DNA of 64,000 bases from Pseudomonas sp. MWU16-30317 (GTDB taxonomy: Bacteria > Pseudomonadota > Gammaproteobacteria > Pseudomonadales > Pseudomonadaceae). A model generated the notes under the pieces. The model did no database searches, was not told the origin of the DNA, and was given only the letters and a program-made list of their open reading frames with translations. How positions within the stretch are numbered: the first letter of the stretch is position 1; the number at the start of each line of letters is the position of its first letter. The translations under genes were made by a program, and so were the position numbers. The stretch is taken from contig NZ_JAIWJA010000005.1 in assembly GCF_020515695.1 (NCBI RefSeq), forward strand, positions 1-64,000. Direction: 5' to 3'. Shown here in pieces: positions 1 to 7,693 of the stretch.

Positions 1-127
1 GGGCCAATACCTTGATTTCCACTGACTGCTCCTGGGTCAACATCTCGGCAGCTCAAAGCCACCATGATCGCCCAGGGGGTCAAAATTGAGTTGGCGTTAG
101 GGGGTCAGTTTTACATTGGCGGTGACA
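1..127 (-). mobile_element. End of an IS21-family insertion sequence with the istA start
   Basis: On the minus strand an ATG at 41-43 opens a frame reading MLTQEQSVEIKVLA before the window ends. This resembles the N-terminus of IS21-family IstA transposases. Outside it lie two direct repeats, GGGGGTCAAAATT at 75-87 and GGGGGTCAGTTTT at 100-112, and the element seems to end at the TGTCACC complement at 121-127. Subterminal repeats of this kind are usual at IS21 ends. The rest of the element lies outside the window, so whether it is intact cannot be judged. Confidence 0.55.
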
Positions 128-440
128 CCTGGCGAGTTCCAACGGTGCTGGTAAGCATCAATAGTGGGCTTTTACCCGAGGAGCGTTCTTTCGGCTTGGT
201 TATCCGAGTAGCGCTGCAGCGTTTCGAAAGTCGTGAAACGAAAAAACCGGAATTGGGCTTACCAGATTCCGGAATTTTCAGCCTGCAGATTTCACAGGTG
301 CGTTGGGATCAAACCATTCCTCAAACGTTCACCTGCCGGCCTCTGCGGCTGCGATGCTCCATCTTTTTCCACTACCGGACGCCAGTGTGCGGGTCTGCTG
401 TTTAGGATAATGCGGGAGGGGGAAATAAATTCCAGAGGGC
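128..440. other. Non-coding stretch with one hairpin
   Basis: No convincing gene is seen. A short inverted repeat, CCGGAAT at 247-253 and ATTCCGG at 266-272, is followed by AATTTT on the plus strand and could be a weak terminator. The rest looks like degraded sequence between the IS end and the next gene relic. Confidence 0.35.
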
Positions 441-655
441 ATGATGGCGAAAGTTTTTGTGATCGGCGCCACGGGTGAAACGGGAATTCGGCTCTGCCAG
501 CAACTGGTTGCCCGGCGTCACGAGGTGCTCGGACTGCACCGCAAACCTGAGCAATATTCACGCTCAAACTCTATGGCGTCGAGCCTGTCTTGGGTCGTAA
601 CCAGATCGTCAAGCTGAATGCGATGTTTTGGTCGGGCCATGAATCGCTTAGCCAT
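441..655 (+). pseudogene. Truncated, frameshifted NAD(P)-binding (NmrA/SDR-like) gene
   Basis: The frame from ATG 441 reads MMAKVFVIGATGETGIRLCQ, a dinucleotide-binding motif (GATGETG) typical of NAD(P)H-binding atypical SDR proteins. After residue ~40 the frame runs into unrelated sequence and stops near 614. A +1 shift at about 560 restores a family-like continuation (LKLYGVEPVLG, then VKLNAM) to about position 640. Everything after that is missing. A normal member has about 200 residues, so this is a dead 5' fragment, probably cut by element insertion or deletion. Confidence 0.6.
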
Positions 656-679
656 GGTAATAGTCAGTTCAATGCCTGA

Positions 680-1075
680 TGGATTGGACTGGCGGGACTC
701 CTGGATGGTCTCAAGCTTCAGATCCAGCGCGCTGAAGAAGGTATCTGCGTCGCTCCCACTCTCGACGGTCGCGCGACGGCTTGTGATCTAATGATGAGCG
801 GCTGGGGGGCGTTTTATCAGCGCAAAGGCATGAAAGCTTCTGGGTGGTCGGAGCAGGTCATGAATATACTCCGGGGCGTTTCTAGCTTGCATGGGCGGGA
901 GGAGCTGGTTGCGGAGCTGAAGTAGATGGGTTTGGACTGCGGTGAGTACCTGGTTCGCACCTTTGGCGAGCAGTTTTTATCATATGCCGCCAGTGGAGAG
1001 GCCGGGATCCTCCGTCGAGCGGCATGTGACGACGTTCCGTACTCACGGTCTTTACTCCTGAGCGACCCGGGCTGA
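680..1075 (+). other. Possible relic of an unknown gene with an internal stop
   Basis: One plus-strand frame is open from 680 to a TAG at 923-925 and again to a TGA at 1073-1075. It contains protein-like stretches such as GLLDGLKLQIQRAEEG, SSLHGREELVAELK and, after the TAG, MGLDCGEYLVRTFGEQF. No start codon lies before ATG 791. A minus-strand frame across 520-790 (MAKRFMARPKHRIQLDDL) competes for the same sequence. I do not recognise either frame and cannot decide between them. Confidence 0.2.
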
Positions 1076-1114
1076 CAAGATGTAAGGGATGAATGGATGT
1101 AGGGTAGGGCGTCG

Positions 1115-1906
1115 TCACAACACTGCTGTAGTAAAAATGTCCGCAGGTATGAAAAAACCCTGAATGACATTTGCCAGATACCCACGATTTATGCGGGCGT
1201 CTCGGGCCGTAAAGCCTGCGCGGGCCATCTGATTGTCCGACTCAGCATTGATCTCAGCAATGAATGAACGGGTCTCCTTCACGGAGAGCGCCCGGCTCAG
1301 ATCACGATGTGGCCATCTCGTAACGTACCCTTGAATAATGCTGGTAATGAACCTGGCGTCCATCTCTGCCCGATCGGCATCCTTATCGATCATGTACATA
1401 CCAAGGTGATTACGAAGGAACTGCTGCGATGAGCGGCTCAGATGGGGATCCAGAATCGTGAAATCGACGTAGACGCCTTGTCCACTCTGGATAGCAAACC
1501 AACTGGCGTAGTAGGAAATTCTATCCTGTAAGCGGTTCAGCCCTTGGTAGGTGCATCGATCGAAAGCCTCATCTTGGCTCAGGGCAAATTGAACATCGCC
1601 CTCTCTGATCAGACCATACAGCGCCAGCAGGTCACTAACGGCCCAAACCGTGGCAGTTAACTCCGCCTTAGACATTTCGAGCTCAGTTGCTAGGAACCCT
1701 TTGAATCCCACCATTGTCATGGGATTGAGTGCATTATCAATGGGCGCGTCGATAATGGCGAGGTACGCGTCGTAAAAATTCAATGCAAGCATCACACGCT
1801 GCTGCCGTTCGATTTGATCAGGGAAGGCCTCCCTCAGCGATAATTCGCACTGGGTTGGATTCAGCATTGTCATACCGCAGGCGAGGATCTGGTCTTGTTT
1901 CAGCAT
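1115..1906 (-). CDS. Unrecognised protein, cargo of the island
   Basis: This gene encodes 263 residues from ATG 1906; a TTG at 1915 would add three. AGGGAC lies about 10 nt before the ATG. The protein looks soluble and mostly helical, with no signal peptide or membrane segment. Notable stretches are QRQQRVMLALNFYDAYL near the N-terminus, LTATVWAVSDLLALYGLIRE in the middle and a C-terminus ending in FIPADIFTTAVL. No catalytic motif is evident and I do not recognise the family. It follows the 140-residue gene on the same strand after about 115 bp, so the two may form a unit. The LTATVWAVSDLLALYGLIRE part could be a winged-helix-like segment, which is only an impression. Confidence 0.6.
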   Translation of the reverse strand: MLKQDQILACGMTMLNPTQCELSLREAFPDQIERQQRVMLALNFYDAYLAIIDAPIDNALNPMTMVGFKGFLATELEMSKAELTATVWAVSDLLALYGLIREGDVQFALSQDEAFDRCTYQGLNRLQDRISYYASWFAIQSGQGVYVDFTILDPHLSRSSQQFLRNHLGMYMIDKDADRAEMDARFITSIIQGYVTRWPHRDLSRALSVKETRSFIAEINAESDNQMARAGFTARDARINRGYLANVIQGFFIPADIFTTAVL

Positions 1907-2022
1907 ACGTATCAAAGTCCCTGGTCGAATTCAGAATGGCTTGTTTAAGAAGTTCTCTCGGTTTGGCAGCCATGAATCGACTTCGGCAGCAGGTAAGAAC
2001 CGGGTCGGCCTGGCTGCAGAGT

Positions 2023-2445
2023 TCATCTTGAGATGTAGCCTTTGGACACGTTTTGTTCGTGGTACCACTCATGGTTCCGCAGCGCATTTCCATGCTCCTC
2101 CGACGGGTTCGCTCCGGGCTCGCTGGGATAGTCAGCGGGAAACATCTCTCGCAGCCGACAAAGCTCTTCAAAAACGGACTGGGCCCGGGCTATTCTTTGT
2201 GATTGAAGGTGTTCAGCGATCTGCCTAAACCCTGGCGAAGCAGCACCGTGGTCAGAGAACCAAGCTTTAAGGTCTTCATAGATTTGTTGATGACGGCGGT
2301 CGAATCCGCCACAACGTTGGTCTGTGTCGGAGAAGAACTTGCTTGGATTGTACTGGTATAGGATAAAGTCCTGCAGGAGGTAAGCAGTACCATACATTCC
2401 TGTTAGAAAGATGTCGCGGTGAGTAATATACGGTGATTCGGGCAT
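2023..2445 (-). CDS. Unrecognised 140-residue protein, first gene of a possible pair
   Basis: The start ATG at 2445 has a good ribosome binding site, AGGAG nine bases upstream. The protein begins MPESPYITHRDIFLTGMYG and is rich in aromatic and charged residues (FILYQYNPSKFFSDTDQRC, NHEWYHEQN). It has no signal peptide, membrane segment or recognisable motif. It is followed on the same strand by the 263-residue gene and preceded by a 600-bp AT-rich non-coding stretch, so it is probably the first gene of its transcript. Function unknown. Confidence 0.6.
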   Translation of the reverse strand: MPESPYITHRDIFLTGMYGTAYLLQDFILYQYNPSKFFSDTDQRCGGFDRRHQQIYEDLKAWFSDHGAASPGFRQIAEHLQSQRIARAQSVFEELCRLREMFPADYPSEPGANPSEEHGNALRNHEWYHEQNVSKGYISR

Positions 2446-3060
2446 GCTAATATTCTCCTATTGTGCTTCGCATTAAATTAAGTGACCGGGTTTAACGTGT
2501 AAGTGGTACTCAATCATTTGGTAAATTTTGATAAGCATGCTCATGCTTGTGCAATGTTTAAGTCCACGAATGGCGTTTTTACGTTGGATTGCAAACTGCC
2601 GACATTTCTTGTTATTTCCTCACGGGCATACAATTTGCAGTGGATATAGGTCATGGTGATCACGTTGAGTTCTGAGCGACTTGCTAACTAAAGATGATGG
2701 CGGCGGTAGTGTCAAGCTATTATTTAGAGCTGGTGTATTGGTTGCGGGTATAACATTGATTTTGCCTTAAATTGATAACTGAGTTTTCGTAACTAAGATT
2801 GTGGGATTACCAATATTTAGTTAATTTAGCTGTCGGTGACTGCGTCGTCGCTAAAGTGGCCATCGGGGCAATTGGAAAAAATGGCTGTTCGCTTCCAAAG
2901 GTGAGGTGAGCAGAGTTTCCGGGCCTCTCACGGGATGGCCGGCAATCTCAAGGCGCTGAATTCATGCGGGTGTTCAGGCCGCCGGAGAGCTCTCATCGTG
3001 TTGTATAGGGGAGTATTGCCATTGCTGATGGCATTTTCGTGATGTCCAAGATCCAGTTTT
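2446..3060. other. AT-rich intergenic stretch without a gene
   Basis: No frame of useful length reads as a protein on either strand. The part nearest the 140-residue gene (2450-2830) is AT-rich and probably holds its promoter. TTACAC and AATTTA 17 bp apart on the minus strand, just before the ribosome binding site, are a weak candidate. The part from 2840 to 3060 is more GC-rich and looks like decayed coding sequence that I cannot identify. Confidence 0.4.
2533..2548. promoter_or_regulatory. Inverted repeat AAGCATG-CT-CATGCTT, possible operator
   Basis: A perfect 7-2-7 inverted repeat lies about 90 bp upstream of the start of the 140-residue gene. Its size and place would suit binding of a dimeric regulator, but no regulator gene sits beside it, and a repeat this short may be chance. 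Confidence 0.2.
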
Positions 3061-3480
3061 TCATGTGGCACAGGAGTGTTCATGGAAGGGAGTTGCTCGC
3101 AATCTCACGACTGCGCTGTACAGTCGGCGTACGGGTTCTCCATATGGTGCAGCGAGATTGGAGGCAACGGCAATCTTGATGCCTTCGGCCTGCAGCATTT
3201 CCACTGCTCGCATTCCATCATCAAACGGTTCGATGCTATCTAGATCAGCGTCCAGTGCGCCTTGAATTTCGACCATGAGATCGGGTCGTACGCTGATTTC
3301 GAAAAGCTCAGCCGCTTCCGCCAGGCTCAGGCTGCGGGTCATGACCTGGTGCAGATTGTTCGGCTGCGGGAGACGCCCTTGTCGGATGCCATCTTTCAAA
3401 ATCATGCGATAGGGGTGTCTGCCCTGCGGGATTCGAAGTAAGGTGCCGAACGCGTCGAAAAGTATGAATCTGACGGACAT
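3061..3480 (-). pseudogene. HAD-family hydrolase truncated after motif II
   Basis: From ATG 3480, with AAAGG eight bases upstream, 139 residues are encoded. Motif I is present as FILFDAFGTLL, with the nucleophile Asp in the FDAFGT form seen in haloacid dehalogenase-like proteins. Motif II is IAVASNLAAPYG with its Ser. The protein then ends in an unrelated tail (RLRATPFHEHSCAT). The Lys of motif III and the acidic pair of motif IV are missing, and the length is well short of the usual 200-230 residues. It is therefore probably inactive, either a broken gene or the remnant of one cut by rearrangement. It lies downstream of the 338-residue cargo gene on the same strand. Confidence 0.6.
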
Positions 3481-3593
3481 CTGGATTGCCTTTAACAACT
3501 GCGGTTGAGGCCCGCTTCATCTGGTTTGGCAGGATACAGTGGGTCAGAAGGGCACACATTCGAAGCGACCAGCCGTATGTGGCTGGTCGGCCC

Positions 3594-4610
3594 TCAAGTG
3601 ATCTTGATGCTTTGCAGCATCCTTAAGAGCAGAAAATCATCCGGGGCATCCAAGATGAGCTCCCCATCATCAGCGACCCTTACCTCGCATAGCCGGGGAT
3701 GGCTGAGCAGTCCAGGAGGCAGGGGATGCCGAGCAAACGGATTGTGAAGCACATAGAGTCCGTCCATGAGGTGCTCTGTGTAGTCTCGTTTCCAGGTATT
3801 CCGCACCACTGGAATCAGGCTCCCTTGATTAGGGTGCAAGGTGGTGTACACGGACGGTGCCTCAGGACTATCAGCCAGAGCCCTCAGCTTCCCCCAAGTG
3901 GCGAGGCAGCTATAAACAACCGCTGATACTTCCGCATGTGAGTCGTCACAAAACAGTCCGACCTCAATGTTGGTATTGGCATTTTTAGGCGCTGCAGTGA
4001 CGTTGTACGATACGACGTGGGTGTCCCCCGGTTTGGTCGCCGCCTCGTCGTGGTAAAGCCCATACAATGCTGCAAGGATTGGGCGCCCAGATGCGAAATG
4101 TGAGTGCGGCCTGTCGAACGATGCGATGCCAATTACGAAGGGTTTGCCTTCAACGTGCGCATGGTTGAGGTAGCTTTTGCGGTACTTCTTAATCTTGGCA
4201 TCGAAACTGTTGCAAATCCGCAGGGTTGGTTCGATGTTGAAATCGGTGAAGTCCTTAGGAGGTGCGGCCATGGGAAAGCCAAATGCAGGTTCTCCGCCAA
4301 CCGGCGGTCTTGCAATCGTCGCTTCCAGGCAGAATGGCACGCCCCCCTCCACCACGAAGTCAGGGGCATGATGACGAAGGTTGATTGGTAGACCCAATTC
4401 CTTGAGCGCAGCAAACAGGTAGAGCTCCCAGAATGAGGACTCGAAAGTCGTTTGCAGCTCTCTGACAAACTTACCGTCACGATCTTCGAAGCCCTCGGCC
4501 CATTTAGCCAAAACTGCGCGCTCGGGCCCGTAGGGCGCCTCGTTCATCATTTGAAAAATCGCATGCTGGGTCTCGGCATCGACCTGATGTGTGAATAGAT
4601 CAATGGGCAT
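3594..4610 (-). CDS. Possible PD-(D/E)XK nuclease-like cargo protein
   Basis: The gene encodes 338 residues, with AAGGA eight bases before the ATG. The N-terminal half has the stretch FVRELQTTFESSFWELYLFA, followed about 20 residues later by HHAPDFVVEGG and then CLEATIARP. A helix with Glu, then PDF, then ExT is compatible with the core of PD-(D/E)XK-fold nucleases, although the usual ExK Lys is not obvious. The rest has no motif I recognise. There is no signal peptide or membrane segment. It stands alone on its transcript side, about 170 bp from the RecD-like gene upstream. By position it is a candidate defence gene; this is inference. Confidence 0.65.
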   Translation of the reverse strand: MPIDLFTHQVDAETQHAIFQMMNEAPYGPERAVLAKWAEGFEDRDGKFVRELQTTFESSFWELYLFAALKELGLPINLRHHAPDFVVEGGVPFCLEATIARPPVGGEPAFGFPMAAPPKDFTDFNIEPTLRICNSFDAKIKKYRKSYLNHAHVEGKPFVIGIASFDRPHSHFASGRPILAALYGLYHDEAATKPGDTHVVSYNVTAAPKNANTNIEVGLFCDDSHAEVSAVVYSCLATWGKLRALADSPEAPSVYTTLHPNQGSLIPVVRNTWKRDYTEHLMDGLYVLHNPFARHPLPPGLLSHPRLCEVRVADDGELILDAPDDFLLLRMLQSIKIT

Positions 4611-4783
4611 GACGCGCTTCCTTGAGCAAAGCCGTTAGAGTTCAGACCTTCGCGGAAGACTATTCGAGGGTGACTATCATATCAACGCTGTGTCCTGGCG
4701 TTGAATGTAGTAAAGATTTCGGCAGGGCTAGTACTGGATTTTTGGATGACCCACAGGACAAGCCCGCGAGGGGGCTCAAGGCC

Positions 4784-6685
4784 CTACTCAACCAGTGGGG
4801 TCAGCCGTTGGTGAAAGATCGGTATTGTCTTCGCCGTCATAGGTTGATCATGCACATACACCTGCTTGACCTCAATTCGATAGGCTTTGAGATAATCAAT
4901 CCAAGCATGCCTCGATGCCTTCGCTGCGATCAGCACGACCGATCGTGCACCTGCCTGTACGGCTGCCTCTGGAGACATGGCGAAGCCAAGTGACACATTC
5001 GCCTCGTCAACGAACTCAGGTGACAAGGTGGAGTACCTGCCTTCCGCTTCCACAAACAGCCCCTTTCCTCTGACGGAATGAATCCGGCAGATGAAAGGAT
5101 CCCACTTGTTGGCATGGGCTGGCCGCACTCTGATCAGATCATGCTTTCTGAAACTTGTCTCCTGGGTTTGAAGGACTACCGGTGCTCGCACTCGACCCAG
5201 ACGCTGATTGATCGTTGCGATCAGCGAGGGAGAGTCACTGACAAAAATTTCACCCTTTGACGCTTGGTGCCATTGCTCGGCCCAGTGGACATTGAACACC
5301 TGGTCTTCGCCGTTGAGCTCAAGGTTCGGCGCTGGGATCGCTGATACGGGGTGACTCGCAGCGTGCAGGGCGATGGTGGGGTAGTAGGCTTTGAGAACGT
5401 CCAGGAAATGTGCTGGTTGCTCAGCCATAGCTGGCCGGGCATCGAATAGCACCACCCGCGTGGAGGCAGGGACTCCCTGGAGGGCCACCAAGAAGTCACT
5501 GAGCGTCAGTAGATGGCAGTCGGTGATGATGACGGTGCCGTACTCAGCGAGGTCAGGTGGGAGTTCGTGGAAAGGAACTGCAACGTTCTCAGTACAGGCA
5601 TCATAGATAGGCAGCATGGAGCTCGAATACACGACGAGCTGAGGAGCCGGCGCGTACAAGATCTGCAGGGTGCCGGACAGCTGGCTCGTGAACTCACAAA
5701 CGCTTGGTAGAGCACGGGCACTGATCACCGACAGCCTTGAGTTGATGGCTACGATGATTTCGTCTTGGTAATTATGATGGTCATAGGATGCGATGACTTG
5801 GCTGTATCTGGAATAACTATACTGGACTTCCTGAGGCGTATAGATGGGGAAAAAACTGCTCGATAGGCGTTCGAGCTGTCTGCGCACGGCGACCTGAAGC
5901 ATAGCGTGGGATTTGAGTTGGCAGTACTCCCCATCAACAATTGTCCAGCCCCGGTCGGTGCAGAGTTCGAGGGCCTTTCCGGAGGACTTGGGCAGCTCCG
6001 TCTTGTGAAAGATCGTGCGTCCCTTCGAGCCTTGATCTCTGAACCAGGTCAGTAGCTCAAGCGCCGCACGTTGGCTGGCGTCCAAACTCGTTTGTGAGGA
6101 CAGGACTGATTGAATCAACTGCGATGTGCCGAACGACAAGAGGGCCTTGAGCCTGGCAAGCGGAACGGCGCATGCATCGGAACCAAACGTGTCATAGCAG
6201 GCTTCTGCGCGCGTTTGAGGAAGCCCCCAGGCCATGAGTCCTTTAACGTGCTGGAACCGTTGCTGAGACTCTTGGAACGCTACCCCTAGCAGAGTGCATT
6301 GCGGCGCTGGGAGTACTCCTTGCCAGGGTTTCAGGTCATTCTGGACGAGACTGGCTAGAAGCCTCTCGCGTTGAGCTGCGTCCAGGGAGTTGAGCAGTCG
6401 TTTTGCAGCAGGTTTGAGCTGAATATCGGCGAGGAAAAAGTTGTGTTCAATGAGCGTGACCCAGGCCGAGATGTCTAGGCCACATTCCAGAGCAGCTATC
6501 AGGTTGACTCCATGGCTACGTGCAGCGGTTCGCAGCATGTACATGCGCCCGGCAAGCAGCGGAAAATCGAATGCATCAGTGCGAAAGCGCAATGAGGCGA
6601 TTCTACCGTTCCCTGAGTGGACGCAGGTGATTTGGCTGATGCCATCTAGCCGATGGATTAGCCGCTTGATGAGGTACTTCTTCAT
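4784..6685 (-). CDS. RecD/RecD2-like protein with a degenerate ATPase site
   Basis: This 633-residue protein follows the RecD2 layout. A helical N-terminal part includes a helix-hairpin-like segment (residues ~95-190). A winged-helix-like segment spans ~210-270 (LELCTDRGWTIVDGEYCQL). A helicase-like region starts near 310. Where RecD2 has its Walker A loop after an S-V-I strand, this protein reads LSVISARALPSVC (residues ~318-330), so GxxGxGKT is gone. The Walker B counterpart is TVIITDCHLL (~384-393), with Cys in place of the catalytic Glu, followed by STRVVLFDARPAM. ATP hydrolysis is therefore unlikely. The start codon overlaps the stop of the upstream small gene (ATGA), which implies translational coupling and a joint function. 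A structural or nucleic-acid-sensing role is inferred. Confidence 0.65.
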   Translation of the reverse strand: MKKYLIKRLIHRLDGISQITCVHSGNGRIASLRFRTDAFDFPLLAGRMYMLRTAARSHGVNLIAALECGLDISAWVTLIEHNFFLADIQLKPAAKRLLNSLDAAQRERLLASLVQNDLKPWQGVLPAPQCTLLGVAFQESQQRFQHVKGLMAWGLPQTRAEACYDTFGSDACAVPLARLKALLSFGTSQLIQSVLSSQTSLDASQRAALELLTWFRDQGSKGRTIFHKTELPKSSGKALELCTDRGWTIVDGEYCQLKSHAMLQVAVRRQLERLSSSFFPIYTPQEVQYSYSRYSQVIASYDHHNYQDEIIVAINSRLSVISARALPSVCEFTSQLSGTLQILYAPAPQLVVYSSSMLPIYDACTENVAVPFHELPPDLAEYGTVIITDCHLLTLSDFLVALQGVPASTRVVLFDARPAMAEQPAHFLDVLKAYYPTIALHAASHPVSAIPAPNLELNGEDQVFNVHWAEQWHQASKGEIFVSDSPSLIATINQRLGRVRAPVVLQTQETSFRKHDLIRVRPAHANKWDPFICRIHSVRGKGLFVEAEGRYSTLSPEFVDEANVSLGFAMSPEAAVQAGARSVVLIAAKASRHAWIDYLKAYRIEVKQVYVHDQPMTAKTIPIFHQRLTPLVE

Positions 6686-7101
6686 GGGCGATCGCTCAGT
6701 ACGATGCCGCCTGCGTGGATCATGTTTAGCACATGACGCGCCGATCGAAGTTGTTGCTTCAGCGTCGAATTTTCCTGCTTGATCAGGGTCAATTCGGTTT
6801 GCAATCTGGAATTTTCAATATTTAGAGGCGCGCCTCCGGGAAGAGTGGCGATCGAGCTTTCCAGGAATTCATTCAGCATCGCTAGGAGTATATGCACTTC
6901 GGGGTTGCCTCGGCGGGCATAAAATATTTGTCGAGTGGCGCCAATCCTGGCTGCCAACCATGTAAGATCAATGCTGCCTTTCCTCATGGGCATAAAGGCG
7001 TCTACCTCAATCAGTTTTGCCATTTCCTCTTTCAGTCGAAGAGCGAAGCGATTCTTCAAGTTCAGCTGTGCTAAGCGATCCAAGATTAGTGTTTTTTGCA
7101 T
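6682..7101 (-). CDS. Small HTH and coiled-coil protein coupled to the RecD-like gene
   Basis: From ATG 7101 the protein has 139 residues. In-frame ATGs at 7137 and 7023 are possible alternatives; 7101 has GGAC about nine bases upstream, while 7023 has GAGG very close. The segment IDLTWLAARIGATRQIFYAR looks like a helix-turn-helix. A C-terminal heptad-like stretch (LQTELTLIKQENSTLKQQL) suggests a short coiled coil for dimerisation or partner binding. The 5' part overlaps the end of the preceding small gene, and the 3' end overlaps the RecD-like gene by ATGA. It may be the DNA-binding partner of the RecD-like protein or a regulator of the operon. Confidence 0.6.
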   Translation of the reverse strand: MQKTLILDRLAQLNLKNRFALRLKEEMAKLIEVDAFMPMRKGSIDLTWLAARIGATRQIFYARRGNPEVHILLAMLNEFLESSIATLPGGAPLNIENSRLQTELTLIKQENSTLKQQLRSARHVLNMIHAGGIVLSDRP

Positions 7102-7693
7102 GGCGCCAGTCCAAGAAGGGTTTGCAAGTTTTTGCATCAGAGAGTGATGCGGGAACTGCTGTCATCGTTGCGCGGGTCATCAAGCGACCTTTTTCAAAAT
7201 ATAGGAACTGATCTTCTTTCAATATGATTTCGATTAGCTTGCAGGTCGTTTCGAAAGCGTGCAGGAAACTGTCAGTTTTAATCATGGGTATTTTTGGTTT
7301 CGATTTTTTTGATAGATCGCTCAATATATTTTCCAGAACCAGAATCCTATGTTTCGCTTCGCTAAGTTTGATTTGAAGCGTTTCTTCTGGAATCAAGGAT
7401 TCTGCAAGTACTCGGGGGATCTTTGTGCAGAGTTTCACAGCATAGCTATCAAAAAGTCTCTTTTGAGGTGTATTTGATTTTCTATAAAGTGAAGGATCCA
7501 CGCCAACAATGAGAGCCACATCCCTGGCCAAGTTTGAAAAATTTTTGTAGGGCGGCACATTTTTTTTGATCAATGACTCTAAAGTAGCTTTGGTCTTTGC
7601 CAAAGTTCTATTGAGTTGCTCCTGCTTCCGATCATGCTTATTTTTATCCTGAAGCGTCAGCTGGTCAGAACGATGATTATTCAATTTTTTCAT
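7007..7693 (-). CDS. gmtX: Third gene of the recombinase trio, GmtX-like
   Basis: From ATG 7693 the protein has 228 residues; an ATG at 7723 would add ten. It overlaps the end of the large recombinase gene by 17 bp. The N-terminus is rich in Lys and helical (MKKLNNHRSDQL, then KQEQLNRTLAKTKATLESLI), followed by NLARDVALIVGVDPSLYRKS, which resembles a helix-turn-helix. A further helical stretch (ETLQIKLSEAKHRILVLENI) may be a coiled coil. No enzymatic motif is visible. The assignment rests on position after two tyrosine recombinases and on size. Small third proteins in such trios (compare TnpC of Tn554) are accessory to recombination. Confidence 0.55.
   Translation of the reverse strand: MKKLNNHRSDQLTLQDKNKHDRKQEQLNRTLAKTKATLESLIKKNVPPYKNFSNLARDVALIVGVDPSLYRKSNTPQKRLFDSYAVKLCTKIPRVLAESLIPEETLQIKLSEAKHRILVLENILSDLSKKSKPKIPMIKTDSFLHAFETTCKLIEIILKEDQFLYFEKGRLMTRATMTAVPASLSDAKTCKPFLDWRHAKNTNLGSLSTAELEESLRSSTERGNGKTD

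Noticed and set aside
2760..2830. Possible left-end partner of the 12-bp inverted repeat (ACCAATATTTAGTTAATTTA)
   Set aside because: Only scattered matches to the right-end repeat are found, so it cannot be called a matching element end.
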